Positions 42,667 through 51,610 of a stretch of DNA of 64,000 nucleotides are shown one piece after another (the stretch's first letter is position 1; each line of letters begins with the position of its first letter). Source of the stretch: Paragorgia papillata. Its lineage: Eukaryota > Cnidaria > Anthozoa > Scleralcyonacea > Coralliidae. The DNA lies in NCBI GenBank assembly GCA_035771165.1, contig JAWNZC010000299.1:332001-396000 (forward strand), read 5' to 3'. Below the pieces are notes generated by a model. That model searched no databases, was not told where the DNA came from, and saw only the letters and a list, made by a program, of their open reading frames with translations. A program made the translations under genes and the position numbers.

Positions 42667-43038
42667 ATGTTAGAGGAGAATATATCGAGAATCGATTCAT
42701 TAATTTCGACAAAAGTTACGGATGTTCAAGTAATTGATGTTAAAGCGACACATAAATTTGTTCAAGAACAATTAGACGGTGATGTTGAAGAAATAGCAAG
42801 CCATATACAGAAAATCTTGAAGGAAAAGTTGGTGGAAGTTAATCTTAATGATGATATCGAATTAGAGCTTAAATCGATAATAAAGTTCTGGATGAAACGA
42901 CAGATAAAAACTGTTGTGGGTGGGAAGCTTGCAAAAGTAAAACTTGTACGATATATTGAACATTCAGAGGATCTTGCGAAGTTTGTTGAACAATCAATGA
43001 AACGAAAGAGAGAAGCAGTAGAGACAAATAAGGAGTAA
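42667..43038 (+). CDS. Element C helical protein, 123 residues, paralogue of the 44,062 gene
   Basis: It starts MLEENISRIDSLISTKVTDV; predicted mostly helical with a basic C terminus (SMKRKREAVETNKE). The middle (FVQEQLDGDVEEIASHIQKI, LKEKL) lines up with FIQDHLINDIEDFVLDLQQI and NEKL in the 115-residue ORF at 44,062, so the two are probably ancient duplicates. Function unknown. Confidence 0.55.
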   Translation: MLEENISRIDSLISTKVTDVQVIDVKATHKFVQEQLDGDVEEIASHIQKILKEKLVEVNLNDDIELELKSIIKFWMKRQIKTVVGGKLAKVKLVRYIEHSEDLAKFVEQSMKRKREAVETNKE

Positions 43039-43052
43039 ATATATACATGACT

Positions 43053-43670
43053 TTAATAAACTAATTTTCTTTTTCTAGATCTAGCTTTTATCATCTTGTT
43101 AATGATTTGTTGATGCTTAATTCTAACATGTATACAATTTAAATTAAATATAAGATTTAAAAGTATTTTCGATTTCTTTTCGTTTTTTAATAAAATGGCT
43201 AGTTCAATTAAAAAACAGTTTTCTTCATTTTTACCGATATGATAATGTATTTGTGATTCTTGATCTATATCGAAGGCAATATGTTTTAAAGCATCTATTG
43301 TTTTTATTGGTTGTGGTTCGTGATCACCAACTTCCTTTTTAAGTTTTCCAGAATATTTTTCTACTGTAAATAGATTATTCACACCTTCTGTGTCCTGCGT
43401 TAAGGCATAGTTGAGACTCATTCCATAGGTTATAGTTGACCCCACTAAATCTGAAAATTGATAATGGTATTTAAAGCAGGGGAACGTGAAGATTTCTTTT
43501 TTTGTTTTCGGAATATTAATCCAACTGTACAGATGTCTTTGATATGTGTCTTTCCATCTGTAGAGAGAACCAGCGGGTAGTACACTTACTTCAAATAAAC
43601 AGTGTTCGCATTTAAGCTTAGTTTCATCATCGTAATTGTATATATCCATTTTTTTCTTGGAAAAAAACAT
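43053..43670 (-). CDS. Element C ORF, 205 residues, unknown
   Basis: Starts at 43670 (MFFSKKKMDIYNYDDETKLK) or at the second Met (43649). It includes a CxxC pair (KCEHCLFE), an aromatic-rich middle and a very basic C terminus (IKHQQIINKMIKARSRKRKL) that could bind nucleic acid or act as a nuclear signal. Intact; convergent with the previous gene, 14 bp between stops. Confidence 0.55.
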   Translation of the reverse strand: MFFSKKKMDIYNYDDETKLKCEHCLFEVSVLPAGSLYRWKDTYQRHLYSWINIPKTKKEIFTFPCFKYHYQFSDLVGSTITYGMSLNYALTQDTEGVNNLFTVEKYSGKLKKEVGDHEPQPIKTIDALKHIAFDIDQESQIHYHIGKNEENCFLIELAILLKNEKKSKILLNLIFNLNCIHVRIKHQQIINKMIKARSRKRKLVY

Positions 43671-43731
43671 CGTATGTTTTTATTTATTTCAATACTATCG
43701 CCTTTTATAATTTTTTGATTACACCCCAAAT

Positions 43732-43741
43732 CCATATTAGG
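43732..43741. promoter_or_regulatory. CArG box CCATATTAGG
   Basis: The exact core of the animal serum response element, 62 bp upstream of the minus-strand 205-residue gene and about 320 bp before the plus-strand 44,062 gene. Confidence 0.5.
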
Positions 43742-43789
43742 TATATTTTTTTTCGCTCTATATATGGTTTATTAGAATCTTTCTGTTTT

Positions 43790-43910
43790 ATGCTTATTTA
43801 TGCTTTTTTATGCTTTTTTTACTTTCGTTTATGAATATTTATGCTTTTTTTTACTTTCGTTTATGAATATTTATGCTTTTTTTACTTTCGTTTACGTTCA
43901 TTTATGTTTT
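43790..43910 (+). repeat. Short tandem repeat, about 31-39 bp, three copies
   Basis: Unit TTTACTTTCGTTTATGAATA plus TTTATGCTTTTTT, with small length differences, in the spacer between divergent genes. Confidence 0.75.
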
Positions 43911-44061
43911 CTCATTATTTTTTTTAGCCTCATTTTTGAATATTTTTTTTTCAGAATATTTGAATTCATCTTTTTTTATCTGTGTTTTTGGGTTATTTTT
44001 CGTCCCATTGATTGATTATATATAAGAAGCATAAACCACATTCTATTTTTTTGTATACACG

Positions 44062-44409
44062 ATGTCGGATGATAAGTTGATGGATCATACGTGCTGTGGG
44101 ACCGTAGAGGAATATTGTTTCATTCAAGATCATCTAATCAACGATATTGAAGACTTCGTGTTAGATTTACAACAAATTGTGAATGAAAAGTTAAAAGAAT
44201 ATAAGAAACATGAAGTAGAGATGACGAATGATTTAAAGGATGCTTTGGTAAATGTAATATCTCATACCATGACTATGGAGAGAAAAAATCAAGAGGGGAA
44301 AATAAGAGAAGAAGAGGAAGAGAGAAAAGAGATAGAAGCGTGTGTACGCGTTGCTGTGAAAGATATTCAATACGATATTCGTTGTGATAACGGAAATATA
44401 CTTAAGTAA
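44062..44409 (+). CDS. Element C helical protein, 115 residues, paralogue of the 42,667 gene
   Basis: It starts MSDDKLMDHTCCGTVEEYCF and is mostly charged helix. A canonical TATA box (TATATATAA, 44017-44025) lies 37 bp before the ATG, supporting a separate polymerase II transcript. Similarity to the 123-residue ORF spans about 50 residues (see that entry). Function unknown. Confidence 0.55.
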   Translation: MSDDKLMDHTCCGTVEEYCFIQDHLINDIEDFVLDLQQIVNEKLKEYKKHEVEMTNDLKDALVNVISHTMTMERKNQEGKIREEEEERKEIEACVRVAVKDIQYDIRCDNGNILK

Positions 44410-44560
44410 AATAAAAAAACAATAAGACATTTTTAAGCAACGTAATAAGACATTTTAGAAAAAATCGATAGTTATTGTTAATAGTTCCTGATATATAGTT
44501 CTTGATATATAGTTCTTGATATATAGTTCATTAAAAAATTGTTTTTATTCCTGATTTTTT

Positions 44561-44803
44561 TTATTCTTCTTCTTTTTGTGCGGGGTATCCCCAATTTACC
44601 GAAATGTTGCGGCAGAGATGGTGAATTTCTTTAAAATTCTTTGCCTTTCTTTTCGTGAACACGAATATAGTTTTCCCATTGGTACTGGTTCTTCTCACCC
44701 AAAAATTATCTTCGTATATCCAGTCTTCTATTAACATTTCATTATTCAACCATGTTTCATTATAATATTTCTCAACCAACGGTGTAGAAGTAGAAGTAGA
44801 CAT
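44561..44803 (-). CDS. Element C ORF, 80 residues, unknown
   Basis: The likely start at 44803 is MSTSTSTPLVEKYYNETWLN (an upstream extension without Met support is possible). Aromatic-rich: IEDWIYEDNFWVRR and ISVNWGYPAQKEEE. No family recognised. Confidence 0.5.
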   Translation of the reverse strand: MSTSTSTPLVEKYYNETWLNNEMLIEDWIYEDNFWVRRTSTNGKTIFVFTKRKAKNFKEIHHLCRNISVNWGYPAQKEEE

Positions 44804-44866
44804 CTTTAGTATTTTTTTCTTGTTTGTTCTTCGAGTTTTGAGTTTTGAATGAAATTTGATGGAGTT

Positions 44867-45150
44867 AAAACGAATATTTCTATTCACTACCATATTTGGT
44901 ATGTTCCTATATATCCTAGGAAACGGATGTTTTTATTCACAACCATATTTGGTATGTTTGCTCCCATTGTAAACGGGAAGTTATTTGTTAAAAACGAATA
45001 TTTCTATTCACTACCATATTTGGTATGTTCCTATATCCTAGGAAACGGATGTTTCTATTCACAACCATATTTGGTATGTTTTACGTCCATTGTAAACGGG
45101 AAGTTATTTGGTAAAAACGAATATTTCTATTCACTACCATATTCGGTATG
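44867..45150. repeat. 123-bp tandem repeat, 2.3 copies, with CArG boxes in every unit
   Basis: Units start at 44867, 44991 and 45114 (AAAACGAATATTTCTATTCA). Each full unit has two CCATATTTGG sites: 44890 and 44943 in the first, 45014 and 45065 in the second; the third has a variant CCATATTCGG at 45137. Another perfect site lies at 45338-45347. The array sits between the divergent genes at 44,803 and 45,437, like an enhancer or origin. Confidence 0.8.
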
Positions 45151-45436
45151 TTCGCTACCATAGTAAACAGCTGTTTTTTGTAAAAACATATATATCTATT
45201 TCCATACCATATTGGTAAAACGAATGTAAATAAATTATTCAAATATATGATATGTTCGCAGATGTTGTTTTTGAACTGCAGGTTTTACAGAAATAAAAAA
45301 GGTTTTTTATTTTTATTTTCCCTCTGTGTTTCAACATCCATATTTGGGTTGAGATTTCTATATTTGATATTTTATAAAATATTATAAATAAAACTATAAA
45401 TACAGTTTGTAAAAAAAATTCATTGTTCAGTAAAAG

Positions 45437-45865
45437 ATGGCTGCAAAACGTAGCTTTGTCAGTTCAATCTCATGTGATCTTAATAAGAAAAGAAAAGAGA
45501 CTGAGGAAGAAAAACAAACAGAAGAAATAGGTAATGTTTTAACCCTATGTTACATTGAAGTTATTGTTGATATGGTAAATGATGCCTACTATAAATATTG
45601 CAATGGATGTGATATTTCGTTTAAAGAAAAAATGGAATTGTTTTATCCACGAGTGATTAAGGAGTTGAAGATAAACAATGAAACAGTATTGGAACGGTTT
45701 CAGGAAGACATAAACGAACATTGTAAAATTGAATTTGTCAGAGAGTGTGATATCAATAACGCAATTAAAATGTTAAACTGTCCTATTCATAAAAGAAAGT
45801 TATGTGAAGACAATTACTTTTTTTTTAAAGAAATTATTGAAGAAGAGGATGAGCAAGAGACATGA
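45437..45865 (+). CDS. Element C ORF, 142 residues, unknown
   Basis: It starts MAAKRSFVSSISCDLNKKRK, with a Lys/Glu-rich N terminus, then a helical part and Cys/His near the end (LNCPIHKRKLCEDNY). TATAAAT strings lie 40-60 bp upstream. Its TGA overlaps the next ATG (ATGA at 45862-45865), suggesting a bicistronic unit. Confidence 0.55.
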   Translation: MAAKRSFVSSISCDLNKKRKETEEEKQTEEIGNVLTLCYIEVIVDMVNDAYYKYCNGCDISFKEKMELFYPRVIKELKINNETVLERFQEDINEHCKIEFVRECDINNAIKMLNCPIHKRKLCEDNYFFFKEIIEEEDEQET

Positions 45866-47084
45866 GTAAACGCGCCAAATCAGAATTGGGACGTGAAAAT
45901 ACTAAAAGAATAAAACATGACGATGACGAAGAATGTATTTTGAAAACGATTCTTATTATTGTTCCTGAATTTCGTGAATTTCGTAATCGTGAAATTGGTA
46001 TATTATATTGGTTATTTGGTCTATTGGATATATATCAAGGTGGTTTTATAAGATTGATTGAAAGAGAAGACATCCTGCAACTCGGATGTACTCGACACCT
46101 GTATCCTTTATGGTTGTATAGAGGAACACCTGGTGATGAAAACAAAGAAGACAAAGAACTCTTACCTTATGTCACTATAGACAACAATCTAAAACGATAT
46201 TTAATACCTAATATGTCTGAAAGAACCGGTCGTTGGGCAGTGAGACTATCTTCTTGTTTAAGAGATTTGATATTGGTCCGCGATAGTTCCATATGTTGTT
46301 CGCTTTTCCCTCAAAACCCTGATGTAGTTAAGGAATATTATTTTGAGCTTTTACCTAATTATCATACAGTTACGCAAAGAGATAATTATCATTTAACGGG
46401 TTGTAAAAATGAAAATACAAATTCAATGAATACGCCTTTCGCGTACGGTGGTGCGACAAGAAAATATGAATTATTCTCTCATATTCGTACGCAATATGGT
46501 GAGAGAGCTTTAACAGCTATTTTTTTTTTTTGTATTCTGTATCACCTTATTTTTTCTTCAACTGTATCTCTATTTCTAACCAAGAAGTTGATTTTGAAAT
46601 GGTTTATAATCTAATTGCATGTTTTATTTTTTTTTGTAAACAACATAATCCTGACGGAGTATTAGCACGACAATCCAGCGCTAACTATAATATTGAACGA
46701 ATAAATAAATACATAGAACGATATTTGAAAATAGATGATGATATTTATAAAAGGCAAATTAAATGCCGCTATAAAAATTGTATGAACGAATGTACATCCT
46801 ATATCGAACCGATATGTTATAAAATGGAAAATTTAAATAGAAAAATGAGTGAGGAGGAAAAAAATGTTGAGAGAAATTTTATTTTATCGTTACCCACTTT
46901 CCGTATCTCTGATCCACCCGTTATAGATTTTAAAACGCAATACGAGTCTTGTCAAATATGTGTATATTGTTGTGAGAATATTGAAAGTGAATTAGAAGAT
47001 TATGTAAATTTTGTATTACCTGAAGTGCCGGAAATTAATAATTTATCTATATTTTACCCAATGAATGAAAAATGTTGTTGTTAA
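45862..47084 (+). pseudogene. Element C large ORF of about 405 residues, frameshifted at a T11 run
   Basis: The first frame (45862-46614) starts MSKRAKSELGRENTKRIKHD. At the T11 run (about 46,520-46,530) the frame must change to reach the second (to 47084), which contains QSSANYNIERINKYIERYLK, CRYKNCMNECTSY and CQICVYCCENI. The join is smooth at the run, so this is one gene with a homopolymer indel. Cys pairs in the C-terminal half may bind zinc. Function unknown. Confidence 0.55.
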
Positions 47085-47176
47085 AATGAAAAAAAATGTA
47101 TGGTAGTATAGTGAAGTGAGTATATATAAACTCGCTCACTCACTTTATGTAATAAATTTTTTATCAAAGATTAAAG

Positions 47177-47395
47177 ATGATGTTGAAGTATAACCAGTGG
47201 TTTGTCATGATCGTATGTATCTTTACTCTTTATTATACCCAAAGTCATTTTGCAGACAAGTTGAATGAAAAGTTTCGTAATTCAGAGACAATACCAGAAT
47301 GTTGTTTTTGCGAATATCCTGATAAGACTGTGATATATTTAAAGAAGAAGAAGGATGAAAACTGGAAAAAAGAAAAAACTGTGCTTAAGAGATAA
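47177..47395 (+). CDS. Small secreted or membrane protein, 72 residues
   Basis: The N terminus has a hydrophobic signal-like segment (WFVMIVCIFTLYYTQS), then ECCFCEY and a Lys-rich tail. A TATA box (TATATATAAA, 47121-47130) lies 47 bp before the ATG. A short secreted, Cys-containing viral product is plausible; no family recognised. Confidence 0.5.
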   Translation: MMLKYNQWFVMIVCIFTLYYTQSHFADKLNEKFRNSETIPECCFCEYPDKTVIYLKKKKDENWKKEKTVLKR

Positions 47396-47467
47396 ATACA
47401 AAGACAGATATATATCGGAAAAAAAACAACCCTGCTTTATTACATACCCTATATGGTGATAATTTTT

Positions 47468-47983
47468 TTATTGTAAAATATTTTGCAATTTATTAAATTT
47501 ATGAATTTTACATTCTCTATCTTCGAAAACGTAAACATCACGTTCTAATCTTTCTAGTTCTTTACATAATTCTTCATGCTGTTTGTGTGTTTTAACTTTA
47601 CAAAATAAATTGTTGTTCAATATTGCGAATAAAGCTTTTCCTACCCGCCCATTACCATCTGAAAACGGATGAATATATTCAAGAGAAAAATACATTCGTG
47701 TAGCTAGTGATTTAGTGTAAGGAGTAAAACTACGATATTGTTTGTTTAATAATTTCATATATTCTTCAATGAAGTCTGGATCTGGGGGGTAATGATTTCC
47801 AACAATTCTTCTCGATTTTGAATATTCACCTCCATTCTTCATACAACGTTTGTGAAGGAAAATACATATTTCACTTATCACCATTTTTTCTCTTTCTTTT
47901 ACTTTACAAAAAAAGTCATTTAACGCTTGAACAAATCTACCACAAGAATACCAAAAATCCAAATCTTCTTCATTCTCTTCCAT
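47468..47983 (-). CDS. Fic-domain protein (putative AMP-transferase)
   Basis: 171 residues, intact. The canonical Fic motif HPFSDGNGR lies at residues 105-113, with the catalytic His and the phosphate-binding GNGR. Before it are the usual flap-like segment and helix (YTKSLATRMYFSLEYI). Fic enzymes transfer AMP or other phosphate groups from nucleotides to hydroxyl groups of proteins; eukaryotic FICD acts on the chaperone BiP. No signal peptide, TPR or membrane segment is seen, so it would act in the cytosol or nucleus. No clear inhibitory (S/T)xxxE(G/N) helix is evident. It is a striking cargo for a Polinton-type element and may modify a host protein; that is inference. Confidence 0.85.
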   Translation of the reverse strand: MEENEEDLDFWYSCGRFVQALNDFFCKVKEREKMVISEICIFLHKRCMKNGGEYSKSRRIVGNHYPPDPDFIEEYMKLLNKQYRSFTPYTKSLATRMYFSLEYIHPFSDGNGRVGKALFAILNNNLFCKVKTHKQHEELCKELERLERDVYVFEDRECKIHKFNKLQNILQ

Positions 47984-48049
47984 TCGTATAATGTCATGAG
48001 AATATTTTGAGTTTTAAATGGAATTCCAACTCTTTCTTATTCATTCTTT

Positions 48050-48478
48050 TTACTGTAATAAAAACGTAATAGCTCCAGCGATAAAACCCAATGATAAAGA
48101 CCCTATAAATATTGTACTTAACGCTTTGTCTTTTTTTTGCTTTTGATAAAATGGAAAAAAGATATGTTGTTTTGTCGAGCGTTTGAAATCGTCTACTGTT
48201 AATCTTGTTAAATGTTTGATTATATCTTCTTCTTTATCCCTTTTTTCTTGGTAATAAATTTCGATGAGAGAATAAAATATAATAATTTGACCAATTTCAT
48301 TCCGTCCCATACCACGGTAAATTGTCTCTAACTTTAAATTGCTGTTAACAATACAATCTTTTGTTGTATGTAGAAGCTGTTTATTTATTAAAATACATTT
48401 TTCGATCGCATTTTCCAGAATATTTTCTCCCTTATCGATACCATGTTTTTTGAGTTCTTCAACAATGATATCCATCAC
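48050..48478 (-). CDS. Helical tail-anchored protein, possibly Bcl-2-like
   Basis: 142 residues starting at an ATG at 48478 or one codon later. Predicted all-helical, with a hydrophobic C-terminal anchor (STIFIGSLSLGFIAGAITFLL). The segment GRNEIGQIIIFYSLIEI in the middle recalls the BH1 region of Bcl-2 proteins (N-x-G-x-I-x-x-F), and size and anchor also fit. Adintoviruses have been reported to carry Bcl-2-like genes. The similarity is weak by eye and other tail-anchored proteins could look like this. Confidence 0.4.
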   Translation of the reverse strand: MMDIIVEELKKHGIDKGENILENAIEKCILINKQLLHTTKDCIVNSNLKLETIYRGMGRNEIGQIIIFYSLIEIYYQEKRDKEEDIIKHLTRLTVDDFKRSTKQHIFFPFYQKQKKDKALSTIFIGSLSLGFIAGAITFLLQ

Positions 48479-48492
48479 ACATTTTTTGTTTT

Positions 48493-49592
48493 TTAAATTT
48501 TTTTATTCAACTTTACTTTCTTATTGTCTGATTTCTTTAGTTCATTTCTATATCTCATCCCAACTAAGTCTAAGTCACTTAATTTTTCTTTTATATACGA
48601 TAATTTCTGAATTGCCTTTTTTTTTATCATAAAAATTCTTTTTACCTCTCTAAATTTTTTTTCTGCAGTCACTATCATGTCTTCATTTTTACACGTGTAT
48701 ATTGGGAAACGTTCATGTACACTATCTTTTATCTTAAAATATAATGTTTTCTTAAAATATTTATGTCTCTTTTTTTCTTCTTCTCCTTCTCCTCCTTCTC
48801 CTTCTCCCTCCTCTTCTTCTTCTTCTTCTTCTTCTTCTTCTTCTTCTTCTTCTTCTTCTTCTTCTTCTTCTTCTTCTTCTTCTTCTTCTTCTTCTTCTGC
48901 TGCTGCTGCTGCTGCTTCTGCTGCTTCTGCATCGTATTGCTGCTTCAATAAATTAATATTTTTTCCATAACGCTTTTTTGGTATTTTAAATTCAATGTAC
49001 CTGGAATCTGAATTGGGTGGTTGGGTTTCTTTAAAAACACGTAAGGGTATTTGTTTATATGGTACCATAACTGGTGGGTGTTGTGGGTGAGGAAATTGTG
49101 GAACCAGTGGTGGTGGTGGTGATAGTAGGGAGGGTATAATAATTTCTGACTCATTTTGACTCGTTGATGGTTGCAACGATGGTGGTAGTAGTATCGACGA
49201 CAGCGGAATTTCCTGGGTAAATGTTTCTATTATTGATTCAGGATAATCAGGAACACACGGGTACACGGTGTGTTTAATGGCGTATTTAGTTCTTGCTGTT
49301 CTAACTCTCTTTCAAGAAAGTCATGAAGATTGGGTCTTGGTTTAGGAGGGAAACAAAAATTTGATTCATCTTCTTCTTCCATATTTGATACAGCTATCAA
49401 CTGCTCTTTCTCCAATAACATTTCTTTTGTTTTAAGAGCTAAGAGATAAAAAAACCCCGAAAAAAAACCCATAAGTATAAATCAGAGTATAAACAGAAAA
49501 AAAATTTTTTTTACTTACCGTCAGTTAGAAGTTTGATGTCAAATTCTTTACTAGCGATTACTTTTAGAACATTTTCTATATTGTAAGCCATT
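48493..49592 (-). pseudogene. Spliced element C gene with poly-Glu tract; frame change between exon 2 parts
   Basis: Exon 1 (49592-49518, starting MAYNIENVLKVIASKEF) has a GTAAGT donor; after an intron of about 76 bp, a CTCTTAG acceptor leads to LKTKEMLLEKEQLIAVSNME, and the splice keeps frame. Exon 2 continues to about 49,240, where the frame must change by one to join a 257-residue frame (49266-48493) with Pro-rich sequence, a short Ala run, about 40 Glu residues and a basic C terminus (RYRNELKKSDNKKVKLNKK). The poly-Glu tract is encoded by a (GAA)n repeat. Whether the change is a mutation or another intron is open. Function unknown. Confidence 0.6.
48784..48898. repeat. (CTT)n/(GAA)n triplet repeat in coding sequence
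   Basis: A nearly uninterrupted CTT run from about 48,813 to 48,897, preceded by CTC/CTT variants and followed by (TGC)n. On the minus strand it encodes poly-Glu after poly-Ala. Frames on the plus strand (poly-Ser, poly-Phe) are artefacts. Confidence 0.92.
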
Positions 49593-49725
49593 TTTTCTAT
49601 ATTGTATCTTTCTTCCGTGTGCTTCATAAAATGTTTTCGACGGTTCTATTTAAAAAAATTGTTTTGGGGCTATATATAATAAAAAACAGGGTTTTATCTT
49701 AACCAATCGAGACAAAGCATTTTAA

Positions 49726-49752
49726 CCATATATGGTGTGTATCCATATATGG
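49726..49752. promoter_or_regulatory. Two CArG boxes upstream of the spliced gene
   Basis: CCATATATGG at 49726-49735 and 49743-49752, about 130-160 bp before the ATG at 49592; ATTATATATAG lies between them and the ATG (about 49,670-49,680). A dense set of CCATATGG and GGCGCCACATGG dyads follows to 49,895. Confidence 0.55.
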
Positions 49753-50771
49753 AATATTCAAGAAAAACAAGAAAAATTTTTCCAAACATATATGGAAATA
49801 TATGCGCTATGATGCCATATGGCGCCACATGGTGTCATATATCCAATATACGCCATATGGTTTCATATAGCGCCACATGACACCCCAAGGCGTCATATTG
49901 TATTCATTGATATAATATCCGGTGCAATTGTTTTGTTTCTAATTACATTCATTTTTCATTTTCAATCGTACAGTCAACATCAGTGCTAGTTTTTTATTTA
50001 GAAGTAAAAAATGATACAACATTTTTTTTATTATATATTTATGCAATTCCCTGTATGTCAGATATTTATAAAAGATTGTATAGATTTTTTATGCAGGAAT
50101 AACCAGTTTTCAGATAATTTTATAGAAGATTGTATAAAAATGTATAATAAATCTCTTACCGTATTTGGATTGAAATAAAATAAATAAAATAAAATAAATT
50201 TTTTGGAAAAAAATTCTATAAAATAGGAATGGTGTTAGACTTTTTTATCATTCAATCGTGAACACAGACGAAAAATGGAGCTTTACTTAAAGCAATATAC
50301 ATCAAACGAAACAGTTCTACAAAATTATCCCGATTACACACGTAAAATAGTAGCGTTAAAGAAGAAGAATGGAAAAGCTATGCTGGGAAAGGCTTATCCC
50401 ACAAGCAAACAGTGTTTAAAATTCACCATGCAATCTGAAATGGAACTAGACATGGAGCTAATTCCGCATCTAGTTAACGTACTGCAAACCAGTGGTGCAA
50501 GTAAGAACGGTGAAATGGGAAGTTTATTTAAAGGGGGGCAAAGTTTCATCGTCGTCGCCGAATACGCTGATTACAAGAACGAAAATCAGCGTCTTGTCTT
50601 ACGGTCAACCGAATTCGGTGGGGGTGAACTTGTACGCCAAAAACAAGTGCTCGAATTACCTGACGACGACATGTCGTTCAACGAAGACAATGAAGCGTGT
50701 GAAGAAGAAGTTGCCCCAGAGAAAAACGATCAGTGGAGCGATGAATGGGGTAGTTTTTTTTTAAAGAAGAA

Positions 50772-51390
50772 TGACAACCTGCATACTATTCGTCGCCGTG
50801 GGTATTTATGTAGTCTTTAACACTTTATTCACTAAATAACTATAATTAATCTACTACAATCTATTTATCTAATTATATCGTTCTATAATTGGTCAACTTT
50901 AGTTCTAAGTGTTCAATTTAGTCAAGGATATAGGCAAGAATACCGGCAACCACGACTCCTTTCTACCAACGGTTCAGTACAGGACCAAGCAATCAAGATG
51001 ACGGTTTGGAAGGTAACCAACGCTAGCCCAATGGCGAAATGTTCCTTACTTAAGAGGATTCCGGAGGAGAAAACCACTTCTGGTTGTAGGCATTGACTTC
51101 ATAATACGAGGACTATGGTCTTTAGGGATTGGCGTATGTCTTTGTAATACTGGGCTACTTGTCACCGAAGATCTCAGCCCGATAACTACACCTGACTTCT
51201 GCTTCAGCGAAGAAACTGCTTCAATCTAGACCTTGTCAATTTCTCTTCAGCCTGTACCTCTCTCCGAACAACGTTTTTCTCTCTCGATCCTGAATATACG
51301 CTGCCTTTTATCCCTTGTCCACGTACTTATTTACATAATTTACATAATTATGTCTACACAAACATTTCTATATAGTCCCAACGGGTTACA
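50772..51390 (-). repeat. 3' LTR of the Gmr1-like element
   Basis: Nearly identical to 56257-56871 from TTCGTCGCCGTGGGTATTTA onwards. The outermost 17-20 bp differ between copies, so this edge has been altered. On the minus strand it begins TGTAACCCG. Confidence 0.9.
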
Positions 51391-51610
51391 TCTTCCCACC
51401 TAAGATCAATTTCGAATACGAAATTGATAAAAAAAATGAAAAATTATCTTACAGTGTTTTTTTTCTCTACAAATTAATAATCTTGTAATAAATCTCATCC
51501 TCTAAACCAAGAAAAATAACCGATTTTTTTTTTAATCACCCGCCTACTGGGAAGGAGTGCCAATTCGAAACTTCCCCTGGAGATTTTTTTGGAACTTTTA
51601 CCTCGTTGCT

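Noticed and set aside
48677..48970. Poly-Ser, poly-Phe and poly-Lys frames
   Set aside because: Shadow frames of the (CTT)n/(GAA)n repeat; only the minus-strand poly-Glu frame continues into non-repeat coding sequence at both ends.
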